This document shows positions 43,190-54,010 of a stretch of DNA of 64,000 nt, one piece after another. Each line of letters begins with the position of its first letter. The first letter of the stretch is position 1. Both the position numbers and the translations under genes were made by a program. The DNA comes from Brachypterus glaber (taxonomy: Eukaryota > Arthropoda > Insecta > Coleoptera > Kateretidae): NCBI GenBank assembly GCA_958510825.1, contig OY294048.1:20415589-20479588 (forward strand), written 5' to 3'. The notes below the pieces were generated by a model. It did not search any database. It had not been told where the DNA came from and saw nothing but the letters and a program-made list of their open reading frames with translations.

Positions 43190-44280
43190 AATAAGAACAA
43201 AACCTGATAAAGTTTTTTATTTCAGTTTATTTAAAAACAAAATTTTACTGTTTTTGACTTTTTGAGCTATACTCAAAAACCAGCCCACAGTGGTCCCAGA
43301 ATAAAAAAAGTGACAAAAGTCTGCTTTTTAAATAGGGGCATTTTTTGCACCCATGATTACGAAAAAATAGTGAAAAATAGATTAGGGTGGGTCAAAATTT
43401 TTGAAAAATGTCCTATTTAACTGAAATTTGTCTTTTTTTTTGGTAACATTAAAACGGACCAATACACAATTTTTCTAGTTTTCTACTGGCCCGTTTTTTT
43501 TTTAATTGAATTTTGAAAAAAAAATATTAACAAATTGGAAAAATATGAGTAATTTTTCTATTCTATTCATATATTAAACAAAATTATCCTAAACTAATTA
43601 CAGATTTACGAAGAAAAAGTATTTAGTCGCATATAAAATTTATTTTGAATATTTAAGAAAGATGAAATCTACATCATACTAAAAATTAAGATTTTTTTGA
43701 TCGAAAGCCCGTTTCGATAAGAAACGTCTGTTAAAATCTTTGGCTCGAAGCGTTCTTGAATTATCTAGTCAAAAATTTCCCAGTCACAGACTTTTTTGAC
43801 GGAAATCACCCTTTTTGGATATTTATTAACGCAAGAATTTCCTCGGAAAACTAATTAAATTCAACCATATGGTATGAATCCAATGGGAATTTCTCATGGG
43901 AAATTTTAAAATTATGTTTCGCAAACTACGATACTAACCTAGTTATTAAAGGGCTGACCACCGTTTTTTTTTAACCGTGGTCAGCCCTTAAAAGTCGACA
44001 CTTGTGTCGGGAGAGGGGCCATTTTAGGCCCGCCCCCCGTACAAGTGTCTTAGCTACTGCCTTATTCTTTAAAGTAAATAAAAACATTAATTATATTTTA
44101 CTAGTTGGACTTTCATGTCGACGCTATTAATGCATAATAATCTACTTACAAGAACAATTTTTGTTCATAACCATTTTTTTTTTCAACAAATATTTCTTTT
44201 TTTATGCCTCCAGTAAATGAATACTTTGATCCGACCACTGCTTATAACTGAGATATAACCATCCCACTAAACATGAAACA
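43190..44280. other. No gene seen; two GC-rich hairpins at 43948-44048
   Basis: AAGGGCTGACCAC..GTGGTCAGCCCTT (43949-43989) is a clean 13-bp stem with a T-rich loop. It is followed directly by GACACTTGTGTCGGG..CCCGTACAAGTGTC (about 43996-44048). The rest is AT-rich spacer. Confidence 0.55.
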
Positions 44281-44284
44281 TAAC

Positions 44285-44480
44285 AACAACATTTATACAA
44301 TATTGTATTTAAGTAACATGACATACATTTTTGTGTTACATTTAAAAAACATTTTATAAATGTTGCATTTAAATAACCAATGTAACATGGATTTGTTACA
44401 TTTGAAAAATATTGCATAAATGTCTTTTTTAAGTAGAATAATATACATTGCTTTGTTACTTTTAAAATACATTATAGCAA
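44285..44480. repeat. About 60-bp minisatellite, roughly three units
   Basis: Units of about 58-60 bp share the frame TAACA...GACATACATTTTTGTGTTA, CATTTAAAAAACATT(T)TATA, AATGTTGCATTT. Because the unit is close to a multiple of three, minus-strand translation gives a repeating LL/LFKCNIY..FFKCN pattern, but nothing else supports a gene. Confidence 0.65.
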
Positions 44481-44829
44481 CATTTTCGTGCGACGTTTTC
44501 ATTGGTTGGAACGAGTTTATACGGGTCAAGACAAAGAACGCTTCGAGGTGTAGCTTTTTCTGAGATTTTAATGAAATTATTGTGTTATTAGTTTTTAGTA
44601 TTGGTTTATATATAACTATAGTTCAAAAATGAAACATGGAATATAATTATTACCATAAGGTATGTTTTAAGTATAAATTATAGTAAATATTATATAATTT
44701 GAGATTATAACCTCAAAAAATAAAGTTACAATTAATAAAGGAATAAGAGATGACGGACAAAAATATTCACATAATATAATAGTATTTTTATAATAAAATT
44801 CGAAGATAAAAGTATTTATACTCACAGTG

Positions 44830-45660
44830 TCGAACTGGACAACCGGAGGTGAGATTTGTGATATGTGAGGGGCCCCCAAGTTAATGAAACTAAGAAAACA
44901 ACCCTTACAAAAAAAGTTCTTCACCTCTGACGGCTCTGTCACCTGTCACCTCTGGAAAAAAACTTTACCCCTGGTGGGCCTTGGTAAAAAAAAAATTGAT
45001 GACTAAAATAAAAAAGGTGATCCTCAGCTCTGGAATAAAGCTTTAGCCCTAGTGGGAAAAGAAAAGTCCTCACCTCTGGGTGGGGGTGGGCAACGTATGA
45101 GGGGCCCACAAATCAGGGGGGGGCGTGAGATTTTTCTTACTATTTTCCCTGTCTAGTCCGACACTCTATATTATATTATGTGTAACTATACCCTAAATAT
45201 GTTTTTAGGTAATGTTCATTGGACAAAGATTTTAAATTTGAAGTTATAGAATGGCTAACACAGCAATTGCCTTTAAATACATACCAGAAAAAATTAGTGT
45301 TGTATTGAAACTAAAAAAAAAACACTGGCAGCAAAATGTTCAAAGAGATGAAAAAAATCATCACCCTATAGGGGTAGCTGTATCTGTCCCTCAGGGACGG
45401 TCCCAAGAGGCAGCCTGCACATTGGCAACATTTTCATAAAGTTTCCGGACGGACGGGTCAGCTAAATTGCCTGCGTTTTGAAGCAAGGATCGTGCAAGGA
45501 GAGGCAATCCACCCTCGGTGATTTGCAAGCCACACCTACCTCGCTCTTTGCTTGACCAAGAAAAAACCTGATCTCTTAACAGTTTGTCATTGTAAATCAA
45601 CCAACTGCACTCGTTTGTAAATACCGAACACTTTTTTGTTGTTGTATTCTATGCAATATA
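44830..45660. other. Loose repeats and an unassigned minus-strand frame
   Basis: GTGAGGGGCCC and CACCTCTGG words recur in 44850-45125. At 45391-45600 a minus-strand frame reads MIYNDKLLRDQVFSWSSKER, GRCGLQITEGGLPLLARSLL, QNAGNLADPSVRKLYENVAN; its composition is protein-like and the patch is GC-richer than its flanks. I do not recognise it. A hairpin TGTCCCTCAGGGACGGT sits at 45392. Confidence 0.3.
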
Positions 45661-45735
45661 TAGTGGTTGGCGCATATACAACTATTTATTGTTGTATACT
45701 ATAACCTAATTACCTTATTAATTAGGTTATTGTTC
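45660..45735. repeat. Inverse copy of the 13376-13456 repeat
   Basis: TAGTGGTTGGCGCATATACA and ACTATTTATTGTTGTATACT match the complement of 13400-13452. The sequence diverges beyond TTATTAATTA. Confidence 0.6.
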
Positions 45736-46744
45736 TATCAGTGTTGAACCTTGTGTGTGGTATTATTATTATTAAAAAAAGGAATTGTAGATATAATTGG
45801 ACTTTATCATCATTGCGTTGAAGGTTTGGCCAAGTATTTTAAGTGAACAAAGCAGGCCAATAAATACTGAAGCTATTCAATTTGGGATAGAGCGCCAAGC
45901 GACATAAATTAGTTAAATAAGAAGAGAGCATATAAAGAGATGTTCGTAATGTAGCAACATCTTTTTAGCAGAAGGAAAGCGTACCTACTTAAAATAATAA
46001 AATTAAAAAATATATTAAATAAACAAGTTAAAATTGTGATACAATACAAAGTTATGAACAGTTTAGTTTACGGAGTCCTTTTTTTAAATAATTGCACAAT
46101 ATCTATAGATGTAGATCTACATATCCAAGATCATAATTATTGTTTTATTCCTGTATAAGGTATTTCCAATAATTGTTTTTTTTTAATAATTGCCTGATGT
46201 GCCACCATGTATCTTGTAAGCTAATCACGGCATTGCATTCTTATGTTTCAGGTTCTTATGCAAGCTTCTGGATAGGCCTTAACATTTGGGTTATTATAAA
46301 CCACACAGTAAAACACTTTATCAGACACAAAGGATTTGTAGCCTGGTTATCTACTCTGGTTTCTAGCGAATTTTTTCCGTATAATATACCGGTGAATATG
46401 GAGGCAGCTAAATGGTTTAGGCCAATCATATTATCAGAAGACCTACTATGATATAAAACACTATACTGGAAATTCACCTGCAGTGACTCAGTTGCGAATG
46501 TGTGGTAAAAGGCGTAGATCATACCAGCTCGGTTGAGACTGGCGTAATTTCGTTAAAGCTTCGCAAAGGCGGACCCCTTTTACGAAAGCAGCAGAGGTAT
46601 AAGTCACTGAAGGTTTTATTGAATTTCCAGTAGTTTGTATTTAAATATTAAATTAAAAATAAAGATGTTATTATAATTTTTTTATTTTTGTTATTTGTTC
46701 ATTATTTGGAAAGGCTAGCTGTTATTGAAGTACTGATCCCAACT
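45736..46744. other. No gene seen; fragment of a GGCCTTAAC repeat
   Basis: At about 46190-46290 the sequence (GATGTGCCACCATGTATCTT..AGGCCTTAACA) resembles the 138-bp element at 57570-57707. The overlapping frames at 46173-46522 on both strands are therefore likely repeat-derived. Confidence 0.4.
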
Positions 46745-47030
46745 AAAATTTTTAGGTGTCTATTTAATATTAAAATGCATTATAGATACGTTGCAAATTG
46801 CATTATCATTTGCTAAAATGCCTGTGTAATCAGCGAACAGAGTAACATGAGTTGTACCTGTTTTTGGGATATCTGCAGTAAAAATATTGTACAGAATGGG
46901 GATGGTGAAAAACCTTGAGGACCGCCAGAAAGATGTCTAGAATGCTGAAATTAAAAACACCTAAGTTGACTTGGAAGCTTTTGCATTCGATAAAAGAGGC
47001 TTACTATGCTTGTTATAGTGCTGTAGGTGG
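46745..47030 (-). pseudogene. Jockey-type reverse transcriptase relic
   Basis: Minus-strand translation of 46905 downward gives (G)GPQG, then, after a frame change, IPILYNIFTADIPKTGTTH, VTLFADYTGILANDNAIC. This is the RT core 'GVPQGS.L.P.LYN.(F/Y)TADIP......FADDTAIL' of Jockey-clade non-LTR elements, with the catalytic FADD decayed to FADY. Upstream (to about 47030) a finger-like stretch can be followed with stops and frameshifts. No intact element remains. The plus frame 46915-47127 is its antisense shadow. Confidence 0.75.
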
Positions 47031-47161
47031 GGGAAGCCGAGAATATGATGTTTGGCTGCAAAACCCCTTGCAATTATTGATAAAGTATTATACTTTATCA
47101 AAGACTTTATTTATATTTTTTTATTAACACTTGTACAATGTACAATTTACAATGTTCATGT

Positions 47162-47272
47162 TAATACGCTTATGCAATAATACATTTTTAAATAAGAGGA
47201 TACTTATTGTACAAAGAACAATAATAATTATTATCCTCTAATTTAAAAACGTATTATTGCATAAGCGTATTA
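47162..47272. repeat. 111-bp palindrome
   Basis: AATACGCTTATGCAATAATA and AAATAAGAGGATA at the left are mirrored by TATCCTCTAATTT and GTATTATTGCATAAGCGTAT at the right. Arms are about 43 bp. Probably a miniature foldback element. Confidence 0.75.
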
Positions 47273-49078
47273 CTATACTCCTAGATGGTTACAATATTGG
47301 TATTTACAATTGAAATTTTACACTCATGTAAAACTGAACATGCTTTTCGCCCAATGTTTCTTATTATTTGTTCATAGGTTCATCAAAAACAACTAGAAGT
47401 TTATGACAAGTGTATTAAACCGTGGGGAATGAGAACATTTTTTTTCTTATTTTCTCTTCTGTCCAGTATGCCACTAATAAAGAAAGCCTTTTTAAAAATC
47501 CAACTCTAAAATTTGAAAAGCTAATATCTTCGATAGTTGGTTTTCTCGTTTTAACGAGAAAACCAATTAAAATTAAAAAGAAATTTTAAAAATTTAATTT
47601 GCAATATTCTGTATGCGCCACTGGTATATGAACAGCAATGTTGGAATTCGGTGATCTAATATTACCCAGCCAATATGCGCACGCTTGACTTTTAATAAAA
47701 GCGAAGCGAATGACTATTTTATTTCCTAAGAGCGTATTGTTCAACCCCCTTCGTTTCTTTTCCTTTTATTGTCTCTTGTTGATCTGATAAATTTAGTGCA
47801 ATAATCTTTATATCACATCCTTGGACCCTTTAAAGTTACCTTTATCTAATACTAGGGTTGCCATCCCTCAAGCTTTACTAGGACCTCGGAATATGTGCCC
47901 AGTTACTTTACCTCTAGTTGTTTAGATTTACAACTAAAAAGATTCAGTTCGTGTCTTCTTTGTTTAGTAGCTGTTTAATTTCTTTATTGTTCTGTATTTG
48001 TTATCTGTTATTTATTTGCTCTGCTTTTTTATTATTTTCCTTCTTGCTATATAGCAAAATGTACCGTATACCATTGAAAGTATGCCCAACAAATTATCTT
48101 CCTAAGAGATAACCTTTGAAATTTTCAGTTTTAGCATGCTTATATCGCACTATGAGTACAAGACCACCATAACTAAAAATTTATCGATTTTGAGTTATGG
48201 TGGTTTTGTACTTATAATGCTTAAACATTGTTTTGGCGTATTCATTAAACAAATAGCACTGCTGTTTTTTTTAATGGCTCTTGTGGCGATATCTTTAATG
48301 CAAATATAGACTTGTGACACATCATTAAAAAAATATATTTAAATTTGAATCTTAAAACGTAGAGTGAATATATTTGGTCTAAGCTTAAAGTAAAAATATA
48401 TAGGGTTCCATTAAAAAATAAAATCTTTATATTAGACTTAAAGTACACAATAGCAGGTATTGTGTACATTGATGATACTCTTTGATATGGTCCAGCTTCA
48501 CGCTAGATTTTAGCTGGGCCATAGAAACGAGTAATACTCGTTTCTACTCCTCGAGTATCTTCCATATACAGTGTACACAATAACTTCAGTACTAATTGTG
48601 CGAAACAATACTCTTGCTTGAATTACAGCTACTGAACTACTAATCTAAATTATAGCGTTTTAGAAGAACACTATGTTCTTAATCGATTGGTAATCTTGTT
48701 AACAAAATATATGTCTTTATGAGAACTGTTACACAATTCAGTTAAACTCGTAAAAAGAACGTATGTATACGATTTTTAATACATTTACAGACGTCATTTT
48801 TGATGGTAATATTACAATTTAGGTAGATATACAAGCAAATAAGCGAGTAGACAAATTCAGCATCCGCAAATAAATCTCAACAGGATAACAATGCGAAGCA
48901 AATATTAGTAATAACAACCGCACCGTTGAGAAGCAATAAATAAATACCAGAATCAAATAAAGCAAAACTGTGCGCTTAAAAAAGTAATTACACATCAAAC
49001 AGATAGCGGAAAAATGCGGTCGGAATTCATATTGTTTTCATAACATAACGAGCCGTATCTGTAGCGCGATATAAACTG
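47273..49078. other. No gene seen; contains a miRNA-like hairpin
   Basis: AT-rich with scattered TAGC-poor spacer. CTCGTTTTAACGAG near 47545 is a short palindrome. GAAACGAGTAATACTCGTTTC near 48523 is another. Only the 48155-48212 hairpin is notable. Confidence 0.4.
48155..48212. other. 58-nt hairpin with 20-bp stem, precursor-like
   Basis: AGTACAAGACCACCATAACT (48155-48174) pairs with AGTTATGGTGGTTTTGTACT (48193-48212) over all 20 positions, with one G-U wobble if transcribed from the plus strand, around an 18-nt loop. Size and shape resemble a miRNA precursor, or a very small foldback element. Flanking bases pair only weakly, which argues against a canonical long lower stem. Confidence 0.4.
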
Positions 49079-49279
49079 TCATATATCAAGTGGAGATGAG
49101 CAAGAGGGTACGGCAACGTCAAATGCGACCCTCACCCACTCTGTGAAGTGATTGACTATGTTAATATCATTGTCGGCAAAGCTGAAAGCAAAGTCAAGCA
49201 CCGGTGTAAATCCGCCCTTAGACTGAGCGATAACAGCTATCATTAACGTTGGGGATTTACACCTACGAGGGTTTGTCAA
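49079..49279 (-). other. Unassigned protein-like frame
   Basis: A 66-codon minus-strand frame including MIAVIAQSKGGFTPVLDFAF and SFADNDINIVNHFTEWVRVA in a GC-richer patch. No family recognised. It lies directly upstream of the RT relic on the other strand and may be part of a different transposon fragment. Confidence 0.25.
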
Positions 49280-49344
49280 TACATTTCACACACAATCCCA
49301 AAACTTTTCGTTTTTTGGTGCTCCAAAACAATGTCGGACTGGCT

Positions 49345-49618
49345 ATGCATTTTACCGGACATTTTTATTATCTACCTTAATAACATTAAAGACTTTTTAT
49401 TAAATTGTTATTTTTTGCTATATGCAGATGATTTAAAAATTTATCGTAGTATTCGTTCTATACATGATTGTTTGTTGCTACAAGCTGATCTTCAGAATTT
49501 TAGCAATTACTGCAAACAACACGCCTTATTTCTTAACTTCTCGAAGTGCTCTTGTATTACTTTTACCAGAAAACATAATGTTATTTTATATCCTTATAGT
49601 ATCGATGGAAATTTTTGA
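49345..49618 (+). pseudogene. Non-LTR reverse transcriptase fragment (YADD)
   Basis: Plus-strand translation reads FIIYLNNIKDFLLNCYFLLY, ADDLKIYRSIRSIHDCLLLQ, ADLQNFSNYCKQHALFLNFS, KCSCITFTRK. This is the RT palm with catalytic YADD and the following LN..KC..I.FTR block of Jockey/CR1-type non-LTR elements. It starts abruptly, and after YSIDGNF a stop and a palindrome-rich segment (49668 onward) replace the thumb. About 90 codons remain, with no endonuclease. Confidence 0.85.
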
Positions 49619-49667
49619 ACAAATAAAAGTATAGACTACTGTCCACGAGATATCCAGTGGACATCTA

Positions 49668-49860
49668 TTTTTTAACCTCCCTAAAGTATATCCACTGGAT
49701 CTCTAATGTATATCCATTGGATAAACTTTAGGGAGGTTAAAAACAAACACTGGATATCTCATGGATATCCAGTGGATATCCTGGATATATGCGGACATTT
49801 CAATTTCCATGGGATATCTTATGTCAATCCAGGCTATCCACTGGATATAATTATATCCCC
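49668..49860. repeat. Palindrome followed by TGGATATCCA repeats
   Basis: TTTTTTAACCTCCCTAAAG and CTTTAGGGAGGTTAAAAA form the arms (49668-49744) around TATCCACTGGATCTC. CTGGATATC / GATATCCAGTGG words then recur to about 49850. It adjoins the RT fragment's broken end. Confidence 0.65.
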
Positions 49861-49924
49861 TGTATATCTAATAGTTATTATGGTAACTCTGGGACCCTGT
49901 ATAGATAGGTATGATGTTTAATAT

Positions 49925-51985
49925 TTTGTCGCTCTACATTTAAGGAACACATTATTAATCAATATTATATATGATGCTTCAAGTTTTCGATGCTTAAAAG
50001 CACAGAAAACTTAAATATAAAATGTTTAAATTACAAATTAGGTTATATTAGTTATAATAATCTATACTCGAATCTATAGTAGGTAGATAGATACCTATAG
50101 GTATATCTATATATAGCAACAATAATTATTTTTATTAATTATTATACTATTCACAGCGCGTAAGCCCTAGAATAGTATAATATGGGTAGTTTAGAATTTC
50201 CCAAAATTGCCAAAAAAACCTTCTAGTTAAAAAATTCTTGGATACAAATGTGTTTCATGTCCGCCGTCCGACGTCACGTTTTTGTGGACCCTATAACTCA
50301 AGAACAAATTATCGGATCCACTCCAAATTTTCAGGAAAAATCAAGTTCTATGAGAGGAAGATACCTATTTTTTTTTAGAAAAAAATACATTTATCTATTC
50401 AATCATTCTGCCTAATTTTAAAAAAAATCCCAGAGAAAATTTCATTTAAAATCAAAAACTGTTACCTCCATGTAGTATTTAGTTAATTAACTTAAAGTAT
50501 GCAACCAGGTATTTATTTCACTGTATAACTGGTTGCCTAGCATACAACGTGACTACACAATATTCGTGGGGTCAAAAGAGAGAAACGAAATAACCTTTAA
50601 CTGGCAGCACGCGTTCGGCTTGTGAGGTTAGCTTTTACTTCCAAAAACGAAAAATAAATTATGAGTGCAAAAAGGCTATAAATCCCACAATCCAACCAAT
50701 TTTTCATATCAATACCAACATGAGAAGCCGATGATGTTTGGGACACCCCAGAATAGAAAGAAAACATACACATGGAGAGCAAACAATTTATCTTTTCTTT
50801 GAAACTTGTTTCCTTTCGAAAACCTAGCGCTTACAGTCCCAAAACATAAAAAAAAATAAATTTAGTTACAAACCTATACCAGATCAGGTCAGCTCTCGTA
50901 ATAAAATTTATATCAGTTATACATAATGCATAAAAAAAGTTTTCTATCAGTTTTGTTTTTGGGATATAACTTTTTTGACCTCATTTTGATATGCAATTTG
51001 AATTTGAATATTGAAATGTAACAAATATTTTTTATACTTTAATCCAATAGCGTTAAGTAAAGTCTCATAATTTATATCTTAATTATAGATAATTTCTTTA
51101 GGAATAATCCCAATTTATACACTGTACCAAACTTTAACAACTAATAAAACAAAATTGTTCAGTTATTAAGCTAAAAGTTTAGGTAAAGAAAGCAAAAAGG
51201 TCCTCAGTGAGGACTCCGCTCTAGGCTGGGCCTAAAAAATATTTTTGGTCACCGATTTTAACCAAAATTAGTTAAAACCTTTATTCTGATCCCCTAAGTG
51301 GGTCAATTAAATGATCAGAAGCCCAATTTTGGGGCTCCAGCCGCCAAGATTTTGCATTTTAAAATAAAATAAATATAAATATAATGTATGTGTTGTTAAA
51401 CGAGCAGCTTAAGTTATGATGCCAAAAAGTTTAACAATACCTAGTACTTTAAATAAATAATATTTATAAATAAACGTAAAGTTTTAGGGGGGGCTATGTA
51501 TAAAATTCATAAAAATTTAGGAAAAAAATTGTTTTTGGTAAATAAACCTTAATAAAAAATTGTTTTAATCAAATTCAAAAAGATAGGGGGACACCCTGCT
51601 TCTGTCAAAGTAAGATATTGACTATTCCACATTATGTATGTTTTTTTGCAAATATCTCCAAAACTATTTACTTTTTGTATACGAACCCGATATTCATTTA
51701 AAAGAGAATTTAATTTTCTATTTATTTAAAATAAAAAAATTTAAAAAAAGTGACTTAAGGGCATTTGAATTTCTTCAAGTTTGTATAGTAATTTTCAACA
51801 GAGTACACTACCTAGTGTTATCTCAAAAGGTACCTACCTATTTAGTTTTGCTCATGGTGCACGGTTGTGGAATTTCCTAGATTGATGGTCAAAATAGGGG
51901 AAACAAAGTTAAGGCAATCGAAAAAACGAATAATAGTTCGTTTATATAACAATAGAATCTATAATTTATTTGAGGCGTATATATA
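49925..51985. other. No gene seen; repeat fragments
   Basis: 50145-50400 is the second copy of the repeat at 12660-12960. 50900-51050 resembles the interior of the 33660 element (AAAAGTTTTCTATCAGTTTT, TTTGGGATATAACTT). The minus frame 50597-50782 contains one hydrophobic helix (CGIYSLFALIIYFSFLEV) but no recognised family. Other frames are short and featureless. Confidence 0.4.
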
Positions 51986-51988
51986 TAT

Positions 51989-52162
51989 TTACAGTATTAT
52001 TAATTTGAGCCATTTCGCCTCAATGACTATTTATATCGATAAAAAATCTAAAACAGAAAATAAAATTAAGATAATTAATAAAACATTTTAATTTTCTGTT
52101 TTAGTTTTTTTATCGATATAAATAGTCATTGAGACGAAATAGCTCAATTAATAATACTGTAA
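51989..52162. repeat. 174-bp near-perfect palindrome
   Basis: TTACAGTATTATTAAT at the left and ATTAATAATACTGTAA at the right are exact, and the arms (ATGACTATTTATATCGATAA, CTAAAACAGAAAAT and complements) mirror to a loop of about 30 bp. The apparent plus frame across it (51867-52091) is not a gene. 52163-52849 is AT-rich spacer with nothing recognised. Confidence 0.8.
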
Positions 52163-52849
52163 GTACATGTCCATGTAAAAATCTTATTCCTAGTCTCCCT
52201 AAAGGCATAATTCATTTTTGCTAGTACTAAACTTTGACTTTTTTAAAGAAAACTTGATTTCAGCGGCTACCAAAAAATACCTTAAGCTGACAATTTAACT
52301 TCATCCTGAAAATATATACAAAATGTTATACTTCAGGTTCATTCCATATGTATTAAGCTATGTTTTCTTGAAAAAAAGATTATTATATGTGTAAGAGTTT
52401 TTAATCTAGGGCAATTTAAATTCAGCTATGCAAATACGATTTGTTTTAAGTCCAAACGAACAGAGATTTGGTTGTTGATTCATCGTGATTCAATTAAGAT
52501 GTAGACACTTAGAAATCCTGAACTTTTAGCTAGCTTCTGTCGCAAAAACTTGATCCACATATTTCCACCATTTTGAAAAAAAAACTGTAATGATGCATTT
52601 TTTAAAAAAATATTTTTTTAACCAAAATTATTAAAAAGCAACCAAATCCCAACTATAACTTCAAAATATCTCAAAAATTATTTAATCACGAACGATATGA
52701 TTAAATACTATAAACTGACATGGGGTTTTATAGGTTTTCGACCACTAGTTTTTTGATTTTAATTTGATAAGATAATATTATTTTGTTATTTTCAATATTA
52801 GTCTTGCAAGTGTGTTGGTGAAAAATAGTGTTTTCAAACAAATAAATAA

Positions 52850-53488
52850 CACCGGCACACAAAAAAAATATCCAGTGTAGCAGACCAGACTAGTCAATTC
52901 TTACTTATTTTGGGTCAGAATTTAAAAGTTAGCATTCAAAATGGCGCTTCCAATATAGCGGATTAGATTTGTTAAACTTGCTCGGATTTGCTTGAAACTT
53001 GGTACTCGAAGGTTTTTGGGGTCTCTGATTACAAATCTGGTGCCAGTTTCCCAAAATTCTAAACAGCGGATCCAATATGGCGAATTAAATTTTCCGAGAA
53101 CCTTTAAAAAATTTAAACCACCATATTGGATCCGCCATTTTGAATTTTGAAAAACTTGCACCAGATTCTTAATCAGCCACCCCAAAAACCCCCTAGTACC
53201 AAGTTTTAAGCAAATCCGAGCAGCTTTAAAAAATCTAATCCGCCATATTGGATCCGCCATTTTGAATTTTGGAAAACTGGCACCAGATTCTTAATCAGCG
53301 AACCCAAAAACCCCCGAGTACTAACCTTCAAGCAAATCTGAGAAACTTTAAAAAATCTAATCCGCCATATTGGATCCGCCATTTTGAACGCTAACTTTTA
53401 AATTCTGACCTCGGTTTCAGATTCAGCGACCCAAAATACGTAACTAGTCTGCTGCACTCGAGATTAATTTTTTTTTTGTGTGCCGGTG
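52850..53488. mobile_element. 639-bp TIR element with CACCGGCACAC tips
   Basis: CACCGGCACACAAAAAAAA and its complement (to 53488) are flanked by TAA on both sides (52847-52849 and 53489-53491). Inside, a module of about 120 bp (TCTAATCCGCCATATTGGAT, then CGCCATTTTGAA, then CACCAGATTCTTAATCAGC) occurs twice in one orientation on the right and once inverted on the left. The 112-codon minus frame at 52922-53260 is repeat-derived. PIF/Harbinger-like (3-bp target) or mariner-like (TA) origin is possible. Confidence 0.75.
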
Positions 53489-53639
53489 TAATCAGAAATC
53501 AAAGGTAAGAGAGTAATGCATAAATGCATAACAAATGCAAAATGCATAATAAATTAATTATACATACACAGCCTGTAGTGCGAATTTCACAGAATCGCCA
53601 AAAAACGTCCTAGAAAAAACTTTTTTGCATAAAAATAAT

Positions 53640-54010
53640 ATAATTTTCGTAATCAGCGACCTCAAATCTTTTGACACTTATGTCCGCGATATTTTATCCG
53701 CCATATTCTTACAAAAAATAATAATATTTTCGTAATCAACGACCTTAAAAATCCCATATTCATAATTTTAAACAAAATTTTTCAAACTTTTTATATTTAT
53801 CTCCGCCATATATATTGTATCAGCCATTTTTTCAAAAAAAAAAAAAAACAATAATATAATTGTTGTAATCAGCGACCTCAAAAATCGCATATTTATAATT
53901 TTAAACAATTTTCTTTTAAACTTTTGATATTTATGTCCTCCATATTGGATCCGCCATTTTCTTAAAAAAATAATAATATCATTTTCGTATTTAGCTACCT
54001 CAAAAATCCC
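53640..54010. repeat. Degenerate tandem repeat related to the adjacent element
   Basis: TTCGTAATCAGCGACCTCAA recurs with changes at about 53648, 53731, 53864 and 53976, with TCCGCCATATT..CGCCATTTTC between. It is the same CCATATTGGATCCGCCATTT vocabulary as 52850-53488. 54011-54894 contains no recognisable gene. Confidence 0.65.

Noticed and set aside
50597..50782. Minus-strand frame with one helix as the last exon of a receptor
   Set aside because: The alignment I tried to a ligand-gated channel M3 segment did not hold at the key residues, and no splice acceptor was convincing.
52922..53260. 112-codon minus-strand frame as a gene
   Set aside because: It lies wholly inside a TIR element and is made of the repeated CCATATTGGATCC module; the peptide itself repeats with the DNA.
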